The notes: generated by a model not told the origin, from the letters alone. Positions 18,170 to 27,431 are shown, counted from the stretch's first letter. The stretch is 64,000 bases of DNA from Marinigracilibium pacificum (GCF_012926615.1 NZ_JABBNU010000007.1:1-64000); one strand, 5' to 3'. Numbers and translations are program-made.

Positions 18170-18217
18170 TTCAAATAAATAGAAAGATACTATATTCATT
18201 CAAAATACCAGCCAGTT

Positions 18218-19093
18218 ATGCCAATCCATGAATCAGAATTAATCCTGAACAAAGATAAAAGTGTCTATCATTTAAGTTTACGCCCTGAAAATATTGCCGA
18301 TACAGTTTTAACTGTAGGTGATCCAAGTAGAGTTCATATGGTCAGCAAATACTTTGATGATATTGAATTTGAAATGAATAAAAGGGAGTTTATTACTCAT
18401 ACAGGAAGGATAGGAGATAAGCGGTTAACAGTTATGAGTACTGGTATGGGTACAGAAAATATAGAAATAGTCATAACTGAATTGGATGCTCTGGTAAATA
18501 TTGATTTTAAAACTCGCGAGGTAAAAAAAGAAACTCGATCACTTAATATTATCAGAATTGGAACAAGTGGTGCATTGCAAGAGGATATTCCCATTGGGAG
18601 TTGTCTGGTGTCAGAATATGGTGTAGGTCTTGATAATCTTATGATTTTCTATGATCTCTCTCAAACACCTTTTGAGCAAGAGATATGTGCAAAATTGAAA
18701 GAAGATATCCCATTACCAATCACACCATATTGTGTGAAGGCGGATGAAGGGTTATTGAGAAGTTTTGACAAGGAAGGGTTTATTAAGGGGAATACAGTGA
18801 CTTCTCCTGGTTTTTATGCCCCACAGGGTAGAGCTCTTAGAGTTAACCTGGCTTATGGTGGTTTTATGGATAAGTTAGTCTATTTTCATAAAGATAATTT
18901 TTGGCTGACTAATTTTGAAATGGAAACTTCTGGTTATTATGCGATGTCAAGAATGTTAGGGCATAAAGCAATTTCTACTAATGCAATTCTTGCAAATCGA
19001 ATACAGAACAAATTTGCAAATGACAGCATTAAAATCGTAGACCAGCTTATAAAGCAGGTCATTGAAGTAGTGACTGATGAAAACTTTAATTAA
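18218..19093 (+). CDS. Nucleoside phosphorylase (uridine phosphorylase-like)
   Basis: A 291-residue PNP/UDP-family enzyme that splits nucleosides with phosphate to give base and ribose 1-phosphate. The phosphate-site motif GDPSR, the MGTENIEI strand, the base-site motif RIGTSGALQ and the ribose-binding FEMETSGYY (Glu-Met-Glu) are all visible. These patterns favour uridine phosphorylase over hexameric PNP, but specificity is not certain. It feeds salvage together with the adenine deaminase at 22-23.7 kb. Its stop overlaps the stop of the convergent ABC-F gene. Confidence 0.88.
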   Translation: MPIHESELILNKDKSVYHLSLRPENIADTVLTVGDPSRVHMVSKYFDDIEFEMNKREFITHTGRIGDKRLTVMSTGMGTENIEIVITELDALVNIDFKTREVKKETRSLNIIRIGTSGALQEDIPIGSCLVSEYGVGLDNLMIFYDLSQTPFEQEICAKLKEDIPLPITPYCVKADEGLLRSFDKEGFIKGNTVTSPGFYAPQGRALRVNLAYGGFMDKLVYFHKDNFWLTNFEMETSGYYAMSRMLGHKAISTNAILANRIQNKFANDSIKIVDQLIKQVIEVVTDENFN

Positions 19094-20958
19094 TTATTGT
19101 TAAGTTCTTCAAGCTCCATCCATCTAAGGGTGATTTCTTCAAGGTCATTGTCAATTTGTTCTACTATTTTGCCTAATTCAGTTAATCGATTGTGATCTGA
19201 GATTCCGGAATTCATTTCTGTAATTGCTTCAGATTTTTTGGACTCAAGTTCCTCGATTTTCTTTTCAAGATCTTCAAGCTCTCTTTTCTCCTTAAAAGTC
19301 AGTTTTCGGGTGATTTCCTTTTGTCTATAGTTTTCGGTTTCTTTTTTCTCAGTTTTTTTAATTTCTTTTTCTTCCTGTTTGTTCTCTTCTTCTTTTATTT
19401 GTCTGAAATCATCATAACTTCCAGGGAAATATCTTATTTGTTGATTGTCAATAACAAACAGATGGTCAGCAAGTGTGTCTAGTAAATACCGGTCGTGAGA
19501 AACTATTAAAATACAACCATCATAATGACTTAAAAATAACCCTAATGCATCCAGTGTTTGCAAATCCAGGTCATTAGTCGGCTCATCAAGAATCAGGAAA
19601 TTCGGTCGTTTTACTAAAACTTCCAGAAGTTGTAATCTCTTTTTCTCACCACCACTTAACTTATAGGCATATTCATGCTGCCTTTTTGGTTCGAATTGAA
19701 AAAGCTGAAGTACCTGAGTTGCAGATAAAGTTTGCTTTTCATTAACCTTAATCATTTCAGCGATATTAGTAATCCTGTCAATTACTTTTTCATCCTGTTT
19801 ATAAATTGGATCCTCTTGTTTGAAATATCCGAAATTGGTGTTTTGACCTTTTATTATTTCTCCTGAATCCGGTCTTTGTTCTCCTGTGATAATTTTTAGA
19901 AAAGTTGACTTTCCTGATCCGTTAGGCCCTACCAGTCCTATGCGATCATTTTTTTTGAAGATATATGAAAATGAATTGAACAAAGTTTTATCTGAAAAGG
20001 ATTTCGAAATTTCATTTAATTCAAGAATTTTCTTTCCTTTTAATGAAGGATCAAAGTCAATCTTAACTTGCTCTCTTACCTTAGGTTGGCGGGCTTTATT
20101 TTTTAAGTCATCAATTGCGTCTAACCTATATTTTGCTTTGGTTGTTCTTGCTTTCGGTTGCCTTCTTGACCATTCTAATTCTTTCTTTAGTAAATTAGCT
20201 GCTTTTTCGGCATCATTTGCAGCTTGAATTAGTAATTCCTCTTTCTTTTGAATGAAATTATCATAAGGACCTTCAAATTTCCTTATACCTCCATGGTCAA
20301 GATCAAGAATATTCTTGCAAACGGAGTCTAAAAAATACCTGTCGTGAGTAACTAAAAATAAAGCTGACTTCGAAGTTTTTAGATGATTCTCCAACCAGAC
20401 TATTGCATCAATATCCAAGTGATTGGTTGGTTCATCAAGAATCATCAGGTCAGGGTCTTCAAGTATTACTTTTGAAAGAGCCGCTCTCCGTTTTAAACCA
20501 CCTGAAAGTTTACCCATTTCTTTATCAAAGTCGGTAATGCCTAAATAGGTCATCACTTCTTTAACTTCATTGTCATAGTTCCAGGCTTGTAATCTATCAA
20601 CCTCAGACATAAATTTTTCAATCTGATCATGATCTCCTTTTTCTAATGCTTTATTGTACGAAATAAAAGCCTTCGATGATGGCGATCCATTGTCCGAAAC
20701 ATATTCAAATGCTGTTAGATGTCCTGGTACTTCAGGTTGCTGAGGAAGATAGCTAATGGTTAAATTATTTTTTTTTCTTATTTCTCCATTTTCTTTTCCT
20801 TCAATACCGTTAAGTATTTTCATCAATGTTGATTTACCAGTACCATTAGCCCCGACAAGAGCAATTTTTTCACCAGGATTTATTTCAAAGCTAACCCCGC
20901 TAAATAGTTTTCGCTCCCCGTAATACTTTTCAAGATTTTCAACACTGATTAGACTCAT
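19090..20958 (-). CDS. uup: ABC-F family ATPase, Uup-like
   Basis: A soluble twin-ATPase of the ABC-F class that acts on ribosomes rather than in transport. Domain 1 has Walker A GANGTGKST (36-44) and signature LSGGLKRRAAL. Domain 2 has GPNGSGKST and LSGGEKKRLQL. An interdomain linker of basic helices (RRQPKARTTKAKYR) reaches the tRNA exit region. The last 110 residues or so are a Lys/Glu-rich coiled coil, the Uup-type C-terminal domain. There is no membrane segment. At 622 residues it is the normal length. Antibiotic-resistance ABC-F proteins share the fold, but the C-terminal coiled coil favours Uup. Confidence 0.9.
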   Translation of the reverse strand: MSLISVENLEKYYGERKLFSGVSFEINPGEKIALVGANGTGKSTLMKILNGIEGKENGEIRKKNNLTISYLPQQPEVPGHLTAFEYVSDNGSPSSKAFISYNKALEKGDHDQIEKFMSEVDRLQAWNYDNEVKEVMTYLGITDFDKEMGKLSGGLKRRAALSKVILEDPDLMILDEPTNHLDIDAIVWLENHLKTSKSALFLVTHDRYFLDSVCKNILDLDHGGIRKFEGPYDNFIQKKEELLIQAANDAEKAANLLKKELEWSRRQPKARTTKAKYRLDAIDDLKNKARQPKVREQVKIDFDPSLKGKKILELNEISKSFSDKTLFNSFSYIFKKNDRIGLVGPNGSGKSTFLKIITGEQRPDSGEIIKGQNTNFGYFKQEDPIYKQDEKVIDRITNIAEMIKVNEKQTLSATQVLQLFQFEPKRQHEYAYKLSGGEKKRLQLLEVLVKRPNFLILDEPTNDLDLQTLDALGLFLSHYDGCILIVSHDRYLLDTLADHLFVIDNQQIRYFPGSYDDFRQIKEEENKQEEKEIKKTEKKETENYRQKEITRKLTFKEKRELEDLEKKIEELESKKSEAITEMNSGISDHNRLTELGKIVEQIDNDLEEITLRWMELEELNNN

Positions 20959-20980
20959 ATTATTTTTAATTATTTAACAG

Positions 20981-20988
20981 CAAAAGTA
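20981..20988 (-). promoter_or_regulatory. Putative -7 box of uup
   Basis: On the minus strand TACTTTTG matches TAnnTTTG and ends 22 nt before the uup ATG. A TTG lies upstream, but too near to be a -33 element. Confidence 0.45.
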
Positions 20989-21091
20989 ATTAATTCAACG
21001 GCTAAATTTTATTAAAAGAAAATATTGTAATTGTAATTTTTTTATTTTAAATTGAATTATTCATTAAAGAATAAGGCAAATATACGATCTT

Positions 21092-21119
21092 GGTCACCTA
21101 ATTAGGTGGCCATTTTTTT
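21092..21119 (+). terminator. Orphan intrinsic terminator between divergent genes
   Basis: Stem GGTCACCT/AGGTGGCC with loop AATT and one G-T pair, followed by a run of seven T. It reads on the plus strand, yet the gene to its left (uup) is on the minus strand and starts at 20958. It could end a short unannotated RNA or form the leader hairpin of the SRPBCC gene. Confidence 0.65.
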
Positions 21120-21204
21120 CTGACCAGAGATTAAAGAGAGTTAAGAATAAGTAGGAGATTATCTGAGGGAATTTCTGAGCGGGTAATTAAAATTAATCCA
21201 AATC

Positions 21205-21735
21205 ATGAAAATTGTTAAAATATTAGGAATAGTCTCTATTTCATTAATTGTAATACTAGGCTTAATTGTCTTGTTTGCTCCTTCTCATGTTGAGTTGGAA
21301 AGAAGTATTTCTATTAATGCTTCACCTGAAGAGATATATCCTTATCTAAATGATTTAAAAGAATTTAATAAGTGGTCACCATGGTACGACCTGGATCCGG
21401 AAGCAAAATATTCATTTATCGGACCGGAAGAAGGGGTAGGCTCTGTTATGGAGTGGAAGTCAGAGCAAGATAATGTTGGGAATGGAAAGATGGAGATAAT
21501 TGAAACCGTGCCAAATCAATCTGTAACTATGGAGATGTTTTTTGGGCAAGATGATGTTCCTGCATATGCAAAACTTGTTATGGAGCCAGATCAACAATCT
21601 ACAAAAGTGACATGGAGTTTTGAAACAGAGATGTCTGGTGTGGCTAAAGTATTTGGATTGATGATGGAACAAATGTTGGGTCCCAGTTACGAAAAGGGGC
21701 TCACTAACCTAAAGAATACTGTCGAAGCTAAATAA
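21205..21735 (+). CDS. SRPBCC (START/Bet v1-like) family protein, membrane-anchored
   Basis: A 176-residue protein with one N-terminal hydrophobic helix (about 5-27) and a helix-grip fold behind it. Typical marks are SISINASPEEIYPYLNDLKEFNKWSPW near 30-56 and the long C-terminal helix. This fold binds hydrophobic ligands in a deep cavity; members are annotated as polyketide cyclase or dehydrase-like. The ligand is unknown. It is a single-gene unit ending in a two-way terminator. Confidence 0.82.
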   Translation: MKIVKILGIVSISLIVILGLIVLFAPSHVELERSISINASPEEIYPYLNDLKEFNKWSPWYDLDPEAKYSFIGPEEGVGSVMEWKSEQDNVGNGKMEIIETVPNQSVTMEMFFGQDDVPAYAKLVMEPDQQSTKVTWSFETEMSGVAKVFGLMMEQMLGPSYEKGLTNLKNTVEAK

Positions 21736-21737
21736 TA

Positions 21738-21766
21738 AAAAAGACTCCTTTATTGGGAGTCTTTTT
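21738..21766. terminator. Bidirectional terminator
   Basis: Stem AAAAAGACTCC/GGAGTCTTTTT with a 7-nt loop between convergent genes. The stop codon of the minus-strand gene (21750-21752) lies in the loop. Confidence 0.85.
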
Positions 21767-22040
21767 GGTTATTTGTTTTTTTCATAAAACTTTCAAATCT
21801 TTCCTTAATTTCTTCGGAAATGTCCTTTCCTTCTTGTTTCCATTTAGAAAAATTTGATTCATTTTCTTTAACAAAATTACTGAAGTGTTTTTCCAAAATC
21901 CCACTAGTCTCTTTCAATTCATCTTTCTTATCATCAATCTCCTTATTTATCCGTGAGATAACATCCTTGTTTTCTTCCAGCCAATTATCTATTTTTTTTC
22001 CAAGGCTTGAAAAGAAATCGGTTTTGTCTGATTCTTGCAT
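21750..22040 (-). CDS. Small charged helical protein
   Basis: A 96-residue protein made almost entirely of charged residues with a heptad-like pattern (for example DDKKDELKETSG), predicted as one long amphipathic helix or helical hairpin. It has no signal peptide and no cysteine. It lies 13 nt after adenine deaminase on the same strand, so the two are probably co-transcribed. I know no function. It loosely resembles YtxH or apolipoprotein-like stress proteins, but the match is only compositional. Confidence 0.65.
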   Translation of the reverse strand: MQESDKTDFFSSLGKKIDNWLEENKDVISRINKEIDDKKDELKETSGILEKHFSNFVKENESNFSKWKQEGKDISEEIKERFESFMKKTNNQKDSQ

Positions 22041-22053
22041 GGTGTATTATATT

Positions 22054-23670
22054 TTAATTATAAAACGTAAAGTTTTCAGCATCAAATAGCCCTTTATCAC
22101 TCAGCTTTATTTTTGGGATAACCAATAAAGCCATAAAACTGATTGACATAAACGGTGCAGTTAATGTGCTTCCTAATTCTTTTACGAATTTATCTATTCT
22201 TTGATACTTATTTCCTATTTCAAAACCATTTTCAGTAGTCATTAGTCCGGCAACAGGTAGTGGCAGGTCATAGGTTTCATCATTATTTGCTGCGGCAAGC
22301 CCACCTTTTGAGTTCATCAGGATATTTATAGTCTTGATTATATCTTTATCATTAGTACCTGCTACAATTATGTTATGAGAGTCATGAGCCACGGTACCTC
22401 CAAATGCACCATTTTTAAGCCCTACACCTTCAATAAAACAAACTGCTGGAGGTGCCTTTTCATATCTATTTACGACTACTAACTTGCAAAGGTCTTTATC
22501 TACTAAATCTCTTTCAGAAAGGCTATAAACTGAATCCGAGTGAAATGTTTTTTCAGTTATCAAGGATCCATCGATTACCTTTATAACCGGTACTTCTTTA
22601 AATTTAGAAGGCATCTTTATATCCCTCTCTGTAACTTCATAAGAATAAAAATTATTTATAATTGTTGGTAATGGAGCCGAGAAAGAAATATTATTATCAC
22701 TAAAAACGGGCTTGCCGTCAATCCATGTTTCCAGAATAACGAAATCTTTAATATTATTTATTTTTATGAAGTCAGCCTGATCTCCTGGATTTAAAGTTCC
22801 CACAGATAAATTGTAGTGGTCTACTGGCTTAATACAAGCTGCATTTAAAACATCAAATAAGTTATATCCTAACCTTAATGCACGTGTTACTAGTTGGTTT
22901 ATGTGACCTACTGCTAAGTCATCAGGATGTTTATCATCAGAACAAAACATTATTTGATCTGGGTATTTATTGAAGATTTCAATTAGCGCATCAAAATTTT
23001 TAGCCGCAGAACCTTCTCTTATTATTATATTCATTCCGAGGTTAGCTTTATCTAAAGCCTCTTCCAGACTAAAACATTCATGGTCAGTAGATATTCCGGC
23101 AGAGATGTATTTTTCAGCATCTTTCCCTTTTAATCCGGGAGCATGACCATCGACAGGTTTACCAACAGAGATTGCAGCTTCAATTTTGGCCATGACATCT
23201 TTATCTCTATGAAGGACACCTGGCCAATTCATCATTTCTGCTAAATAATGAAGGTCCGGATCCTGAATAAGCTTTTTAGTTAATTCAACATCAATAATTG
23301 CTCCTGCTGTTTCAAAAGAAGTTGCAGGTACACAACTTGGAAGTCCGAAGAAAAACTTAAAAGGGACACTTTTGCCATTTTCAATCATATATTTAATACC
23401 TTCTTCACCCATTACGTTGGCTATTTCATGCGGATCAGATATTGTTGCCACGGTGCCATGCTTTACCGCCATTTCAGCAAATCGTCCCGGTACCAGCATG
23501 CTACTCTCAATGTGTATGTGAGAATCTATAAATCCGGGCATGTAATAAGGTTGGTCTTTTTTCTCTGGGGATATGATATTAATATCTCTAATTTTGTCCT
23601 GGTGAATTATAATTTCACCAAAACCAATGGTTTGTTGTCGGATATTGATAATATTGCCCGTTAATATCAT
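22054..23670 (-). CDS. ade: Adenine deaminase
   Basis: Ade converts adenine to hypoxanthine and ammonia in purine salvage. The 538-residue protein is an amidohydrolase: the metal-binding DSHIHIESS (His-x-His) and the SDPHEIANV segment lie in the first 90 residues, GHAPG and STDHECFS follow, and CSDDKHPDD holds the metal-binding aspartate. The C-terminal domain contains GGTVAHDSHNIIVAG, typical of bacterial Ade. Length is normal. A small helical protein follows in the same unit. It is divergent from the small lipoprotein at 23698. Confidence 0.95.
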   Translation of the reverse strand: MILTGNIINIRQQTIGFGEIIIHQDKIRDINIISPEKKDQPYYMPGFIDSHIHIESSMLVPGRFAEMAVKHGTVATISDPHEIANVMGEEGIKYMIENGKSVPFKFFFGLPSCVPATSFETAGAIIDVELTKKLIQDPDLHYLAEMMNWPGVLHRDKDVMAKIEAAISVGKPVDGHAPGLKGKDAEKYISAGISTDHECFSLEEALDKANLGMNIIIREGSAAKNFDALIEIFNKYPDQIMFCSDDKHPDDLAVGHINQLVTRALRLGYNLFDVLNAACIKPVDHYNLSVGTLNPGDQADFIKINNIKDFVILETWIDGKPVFSDNNISFSAPLPTIINNFYSYEVTERDIKMPSKFKEVPVIKVIDGSLITEKTFHSDSVYSLSERDLVDKDLCKLVVVNRYEKAPPAVCFIEGVGLKNGAFGGTVAHDSHNIIVAGTNDKDIIKTINILMNSKGGLAAANNDETYDLPLPVAGLMTTENGFEIGNKYQRIDKFVKELGSTLTAPFMSISFMALLVIPKIKLSDKGLFDAENFTFYN

Positions 23671-23697
23671 ATTGATCTTTTTTTTTAACTTTAACTA

Positions 23698-23865
23698 ATG
23701 GTGAACAATAGTTCTAAAATAATAAACTTCAACAGTATTGTGCGGAAAGCATTGTATTTATTAATTGTATTTACTTTAGTACTTGGTTCTTGTAAGTCCA
23801 CTCAAAAGCGAAACAAGGCACCTAAGCCAGGGAAACCAATTCCATGCCCAATTAAAGACTGTTGA
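23698..23865 (+). CDS. Small lipoprotein of 55 residues
   Basis: A short gene read directly from the sequence. ATG at 23698 and TGA at 23863-23865 enclose 55 codons. Residues 1-31 form a lipoprotein signal peptide with a basic patch (VRKALYLL), a hydrophobic core and LGSC with Cys32 as the lipidation site. The mature peptide is only 24 residues, very basic and proline-rich (KRNKAPKPGKP), ending PIPCPIKDC with two more cysteines. The cmk ATG follows after 7 nt, so the genes are probably one transcript. No family is known to me. The lipobox and tight spacing make it more than a chance frame. Confidence 0.65.
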   Translation: MVNNSSKIINFNSIVRKALYLLIVFTLVLGSCKSTQKRNKAPKPGKPIPCPIKDC

Positions 23866-23872
23866 TTATAAA

Positions 23873-24559
23873 ATGAAGAAGATTAACATAGCAATCGATG
23901 GATACTCTGCATGCGGCAAAAGCAGCACAGCTAAAATTGTGGCTAGCAGGTTAGAATATAAATACATCGATAGCGGTGCAATGTATCGTGCGGTAACACT
24001 CTATTTTATTGATAATTACGTTGATCTGACTAATGATAAAAAAGTAGATCAAGCTCTTGAAAACATTAATATTGATTTCCGATTTAATAGTAAAAAAGAA
24101 AAAAGTGAGACCTATCTAAATGGTTTGAACGTTGAGGACGAGATACGAACCATGAAGGTTACTAACATGGTAAGTGAAGTAAGTGCATTGCCAAAGGTGC
24201 GTAAGGTTTTGGTCGAACTTCAACAAAAGCTTGGAAAGAAGAAAGGTGTCGTGATGGATGGACGAGACATAGGGTCGGTTGTATTGCCTGATGCAGAATT
24301 GAAAGTTTTCATGACTGCTGACAAGCGTGTGAGAGCTTTGAGAAGACAACAAGAATTGCTAGAAAAAGAGCAATTGGTGGATCTTGACGAGATAATTGAA
24401 AATTTAACCAAGAGAGATAATATCGATACATCAAGAGAAGTTGGTCCGCTAATCAAGGTAGATGAAGCCATAGAAATTGATACTACTCACATTACTTTAG
24501 AAGAACAAGTAGAGGAAATATTAAATGAAGCGACTTCAAGGATGGTTGAAAATCAATAA
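23873..24559 (+). CDS. cmk: Cytidylate kinase
   Basis: Cmk phosphorylates CMP and dCMP with ATP. I place the start at 23873 (MKKINIAIDGYSACGKSS), which puts the P-loop GYSACGKSS at residues 10-18 as in the family; the frame is open 30 codons further upstream over the small lipoprotein gene. At 228 residues it has normal length. SGAMYRAVTLY and MDGRDIGSVVLPDA are the substrate-binding marks. It lies 128 nt before the NQR operon, which has its own -7 box. Confidence 0.95.
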   Translation: MKKINIAIDGYSACGKSSTAKIVASRLEYKYIDSGAMYRAVTLYFIDNYVDLTNDKKVDQALENINIDFRFNSKKEKSETYLNGLNVEDEIRTMKVTNMVSEVSALPKVRKVLVELQQKLGKKKGVVMDGRDIGSVVLPDAELKVFMTADKRVRALRRQQELLEKEQLVDLDEIIENLTKRDNIDTSREVGPLIKVDEAIEIDTTHITLEEQVEEILNEATSRMVENQ

Positions 24560-24646
24560 AAAATATAATTTAACATAGTTATTTAAAATAATTCTAAATA
24601 ATATATAATACCTATTTTTATACCCTTTTATTGGTGAAAAAATTTT

Positions 24647-24654
24647 TATTTTTG
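24647..24654 (+). promoter_or_regulatory. Putative -7 box of the nqr operon
   Basis: TATTTTTG matches TAnnTTTG and lies 33 nt before the nqrA ATG. A TTG lies 13 nt upstream, closer than the usual -33 spacing. Confidence 0.5.
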
Positions 24655-24687
24655 CACCGTTTGTATAGAAAATGACCTGTTATAGCA

Positions 24688-26058
24688 ATGTCAAAAACTA
24701 TTAAGCTTAAACGAGGATTCGATATAAATCTTGCCGGAAAGGCTGAGAAAAAACTCGTAGAGAACATCAGATCGGCTACATATGCCTTTAAGCCAACTGA
24801 CTTTGAAGGGATTGTGCGTCCAAAAGTGTTAGTAAAAGAGGGAGATACAGTTAAGGCTGGTACACCTGTTTTATTTGACAAGAAGAATGACGCTATCAAA
24901 TTTACTTCACCAGTAAGTGGAGAGGTTGTAGAGATCGTGAGAGGAAAGAAGAGAAAACTTCTTGAAATTAAAATTCTGGCTGATTCAGAGATGCAGTTTG
25001 AGGAATTCGATAAATTTTCGATTTCTGAAATTGAATCATTGGATGCAGAAAAAGTTAAAGAGCAGATGCTGAAAAGTGGGGTATGGCCAAATATTGTCCA
25101 GCGTCCTTATGGTATTCTTGCTAATCCGGAAGAAACTCCAAAATCAATTTTCATTTCTGGTTTTGATACCAACCCATTGGCTCCGGATACAGACTTTTTA
25201 TTAAAAGGTCAGGAACAATATTTTCAGGCGGGTATCAATATCCTTAAGAAATTAACATCAGGTCAGATTCATTTGAACTTGAATGCTTCAGGAGAAGTGT
25301 CTTCAGTATTTTCACAAATTCAAAATATTGAAGTAAATAAGTTCAGTGGTCCACACCCTGCAGGTAACGTAGGAGTTCAGATACATCATATTGACCCGAT
25401 CAATAAAGGCGATGTTGTTTGGACTGTTAAGCCTTTTGGAGTTGCTCAGATTGGTAAGCTTTTCCTTGAAGGAAAATATGACACCAGCAGAGTAATTGCT
25501 TTAGCAGGATCAGAAGTTAAGCAACCTCAGTATTATTCAGTTTATACTGGCGCATGCATTGATAAGTTAATCGAAAACAACTTGAACAGCGAAAATGTTA
25601 GGGTTGTTAGTGGTAACGTATTAACTGGTGAATCAATCGGAAAAACTGGCTACATCGGATATTTTGATGATTTGGTTAGTGTTATTCCTGAAGGAAATGA
25701 ATATGAATTTCTAGGTTGGATTTTACCAACTACTAATAAATTAAGTTTCCACAGAGCTTTTGGATTATTAGCACCATTCTTTGCTGGTAAGAGTAAGGAG
25801 TATGTTGTTGACACTAACCTTCATGGTGAGCCGAGAGCATTTGTTGAAACTGGTTCTTTCGAGAAAGTTACCCCGATGGATATATATCCTGAGTTCTTAA
25901 TTAAGGCTATCTTGGCTGAGGATTTTGATGAAATGGAAGCATTGGGTATTTATGAAGTAATTGAAGAAGATCTTGCGTTGTGCGAATTTGTAGATGTATC
26001 AAAGCATGATATTCAAAAGATTCTTCGAGAAGGTATTAATTTATTGCAATTTAGCTGA
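24688..26058 (+). CDS. nqrA: Na+-translocating NADH:quinone reductase subunit A
   Basis: NqrA is the cytoplasmic, quinone-associated subunit of the sodium-pumping NADH dehydrogenase. The 456-residue protein begins MSKTIKLKRGFDINLAGKAE and shows the expected barrel-sandwich part (VLVKEGDTVKAGTPVLFD), then PHPAGNVGVQIHHIDPI and a C-terminal CEFVDVSKHDIQKILREG. It has no membrane helix, as expected. It is the first gene of nqrABCDE; nqrB follows after 11 nt. Confidence 0.96.
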   Translation: MSKTIKLKRGFDINLAGKAEKKLVENIRSATYAFKPTDFEGIVRPKVLVKEGDTVKAGTPVLFDKKNDAIKFTSPVSGEVVEIVRGKKRKLLEIKILADSEMQFEEFDKFSISEIESLDAEKVKEQMLKSGVWPNIVQRPYGILANPEETPKSIFISGFDTNPLAPDTDFLLKGQEQYFQAGINILKKLTSGQIHLNLNASGEVSSVFSQIQNIEVNKFSGPHPAGNVGVQIHHIDPINKGDVVWTVKPFGVAQIGKLFLEGKYDTSRVIALAGSEVKQPQYYSVYTGACIDKLIENNLNSENVRVVSGNVLTGESIGKTGYIGYFDDLVSVIPEGNEYEFLGWILPTTNKLSFHRAFGLLAPFFAGKSKEYVVDTNLHGEPRAFVETGSFEKVTPMDIYPEFLIKAILAEDFDEMEALGIYEVIEEDLALCEFVDVSKHDIQKILREGINLLQFS

Positions 26059-26069
26059 TAAAACTGTCT

Positions 26070-27431
26070 ATGAAGTTTTTACAAGACATATTTGAAAAAC
26101 AAAAGCCACACTTTGAAAAAGGTGGGAAGTGGGAGAAATTCTATTACATTTTTGAAGCTCACTATACTCTGTTTTTTGCTCCTAAAGATGTAACGAGCAA
26201 AAAAGGAGTTCAGATTCGTGATGCTGTAGATATGAAACGTATGATGATGACTGTTATCATCGCGATGCTTCCAGCATTAATATTTGGAATTTGGAATGTT
26301 GGTCACCAACATTTTCTAGCAACCGGTGAAGCAGGAACATTACTTAATAAGTTTGCAATTGGTGCTTATGCAGTTCTTCCAATTGTTGTTGTTTCATATG
26401 CAACAGGACTTGGTATTGAGTTTACATTTGCAACTCTAAGAAGGCACGCCGTAAACGAAGGATTCCTTGTTTCAGGAATGTTAATACCTTTAGTTATGCC
26501 AGCAACAATTCCTTTATGGCAAGTTGCATTAGCTACAGCATTTGCTGTAATTATTGGTAAAGAAGTATTCGGTGGTACTGGTATGAATATCTTGAACGTT
26601 GCATTAACGGCAAGAGCATTCTTATATTTTGCATACCCAGGTGATATTTCCGGAGATGGTGTTTGGACATACTTTGGTGATAGTTTAATCGGAATGTCAG
26701 AGCCTGTAGCTGCTTTTTCAGGAGCAACTCCTTTAGCTCTTGCTGCAGCTGATGGTATTAGTTCATTCTCGAACTTCTGGGTAAGTGATGCATATACATT
26801 CTCTAATATGTTTATTGGAATAATTCCAGGTTCAATTGGTGAGACATCAACTTTAATGGCTCTTATTGGAGCTGTTGTGTTGATTACTACAGGAGTAGGT
26901 AGCTGGAGAATCATATTAAGTGTATTTGGAGGAGCCTTCCTTATGGGATACCTTTTTAACTTCATCTATGATATGAATTATACTGGTCAATTAGGGACTG
27001 GTGTTAAGGTAGCATTCCTATTAGGTTCTATAATCTTATTTACTGTAAATCAAAAGTTTGCAAAAGGTGAAATTAAAGCCGTAATTGGTGTGTTAGCAGG
27101 TATGTTAATATTTACTGCTATGATGTTATTCTCTGGAGCAGCTAGTGAATTCATGAAAGTTCCGGCACAATTCCATTTAGTTATGGGAGGTTTAGCTTTC
27201 GGAGCTGTTTTCATGGCTACTGACCCAGTAACAGCTTCACATACATTCCAGGGTAAATGGATATACGGTCTAATGATCGGAGCATTAACAGTATTGATCA
27301 GGGTATTTAACCCGGCATATCCGGAAGGAATTATGCTAGCAATACTTCTGATGAACGTATTTGCTCCACTTATTGATATTTATGTAATTAAAGCTAATAA
27401 GAAAAGGAGGTTGAGCCGTGCGACAGTCTAA
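26070..27431 (+). CDS. nqrB: Na+-translocating NADH:quinone reductase subunit B
   Basis: NqrB is an integral membrane subunit that carries covalent FMN and takes part in sodium transport. The 453-residue protein has about ten helices after a soluble N terminus. The flavinylation motif SGAT is at residues 217-220, with Thr220 the expected FMN-bound residue. The segment GTGMNILNVALTARAF and the late MATDPVTAS are typical. The last 14 nt overlap nqrC. Confidence 0.96.
   Translation: MKFLQDIFEKQKPHFEKGGKWEKFYYIFEAHYTLFFAPKDVTSKKGVQIRDAVDMKRMMMTVIIAMLPALIFGIWNVGHQHFLATGEAGTLLNKFAIGAYAVLPIVVVSYATGLGIEFTFATLRRHAVNEGFLVSGMLIPLVMPATIPLWQVALATAFAVIIGKEVFGGTGMNILNVALTARAFLYFAYPGDISGDGVWTYFGDSLIGMSEPVAAFSGATPLALAAADGISSFSNFWVSDAYTFSNMFIGIIPGSIGETSTLMALIGAVVLITTGVGSWRIILSVFGGAFLMGYLFNFIYDMNYTGQLGTGVKVAFLLGSIILFTVNQKFAKGEIKAVIGVLAGMLIFTAMMLFSGAASEFMKVPAQFHLVMGGLAFGAVFMATDPVTASHTFQGKWIYGLMIGALTVLIRVFNPAYPEGIMLAILLMNVFAPLIDIYVIKANKKRRLSRATV
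27404..27410 (+). promoter_or_regulatory. Shine-Dalgarno sequence of nqrC
   Basis: AAGGAGG lies 7 nt before the GTG start of nqrC, inside the end of nqrB. Strong Shine-Dalgarno sites are rare here, so this one supports the GTG start and suggests re-initiation within the operon. Confidence 0.6.

Noticed and set aside
26366-26965. 199-codon open frame antisense to nqrB
   Set aside because: It is a shadow frame on the opposite strand of a conserved membrane gene; its predicted protein has no family features.
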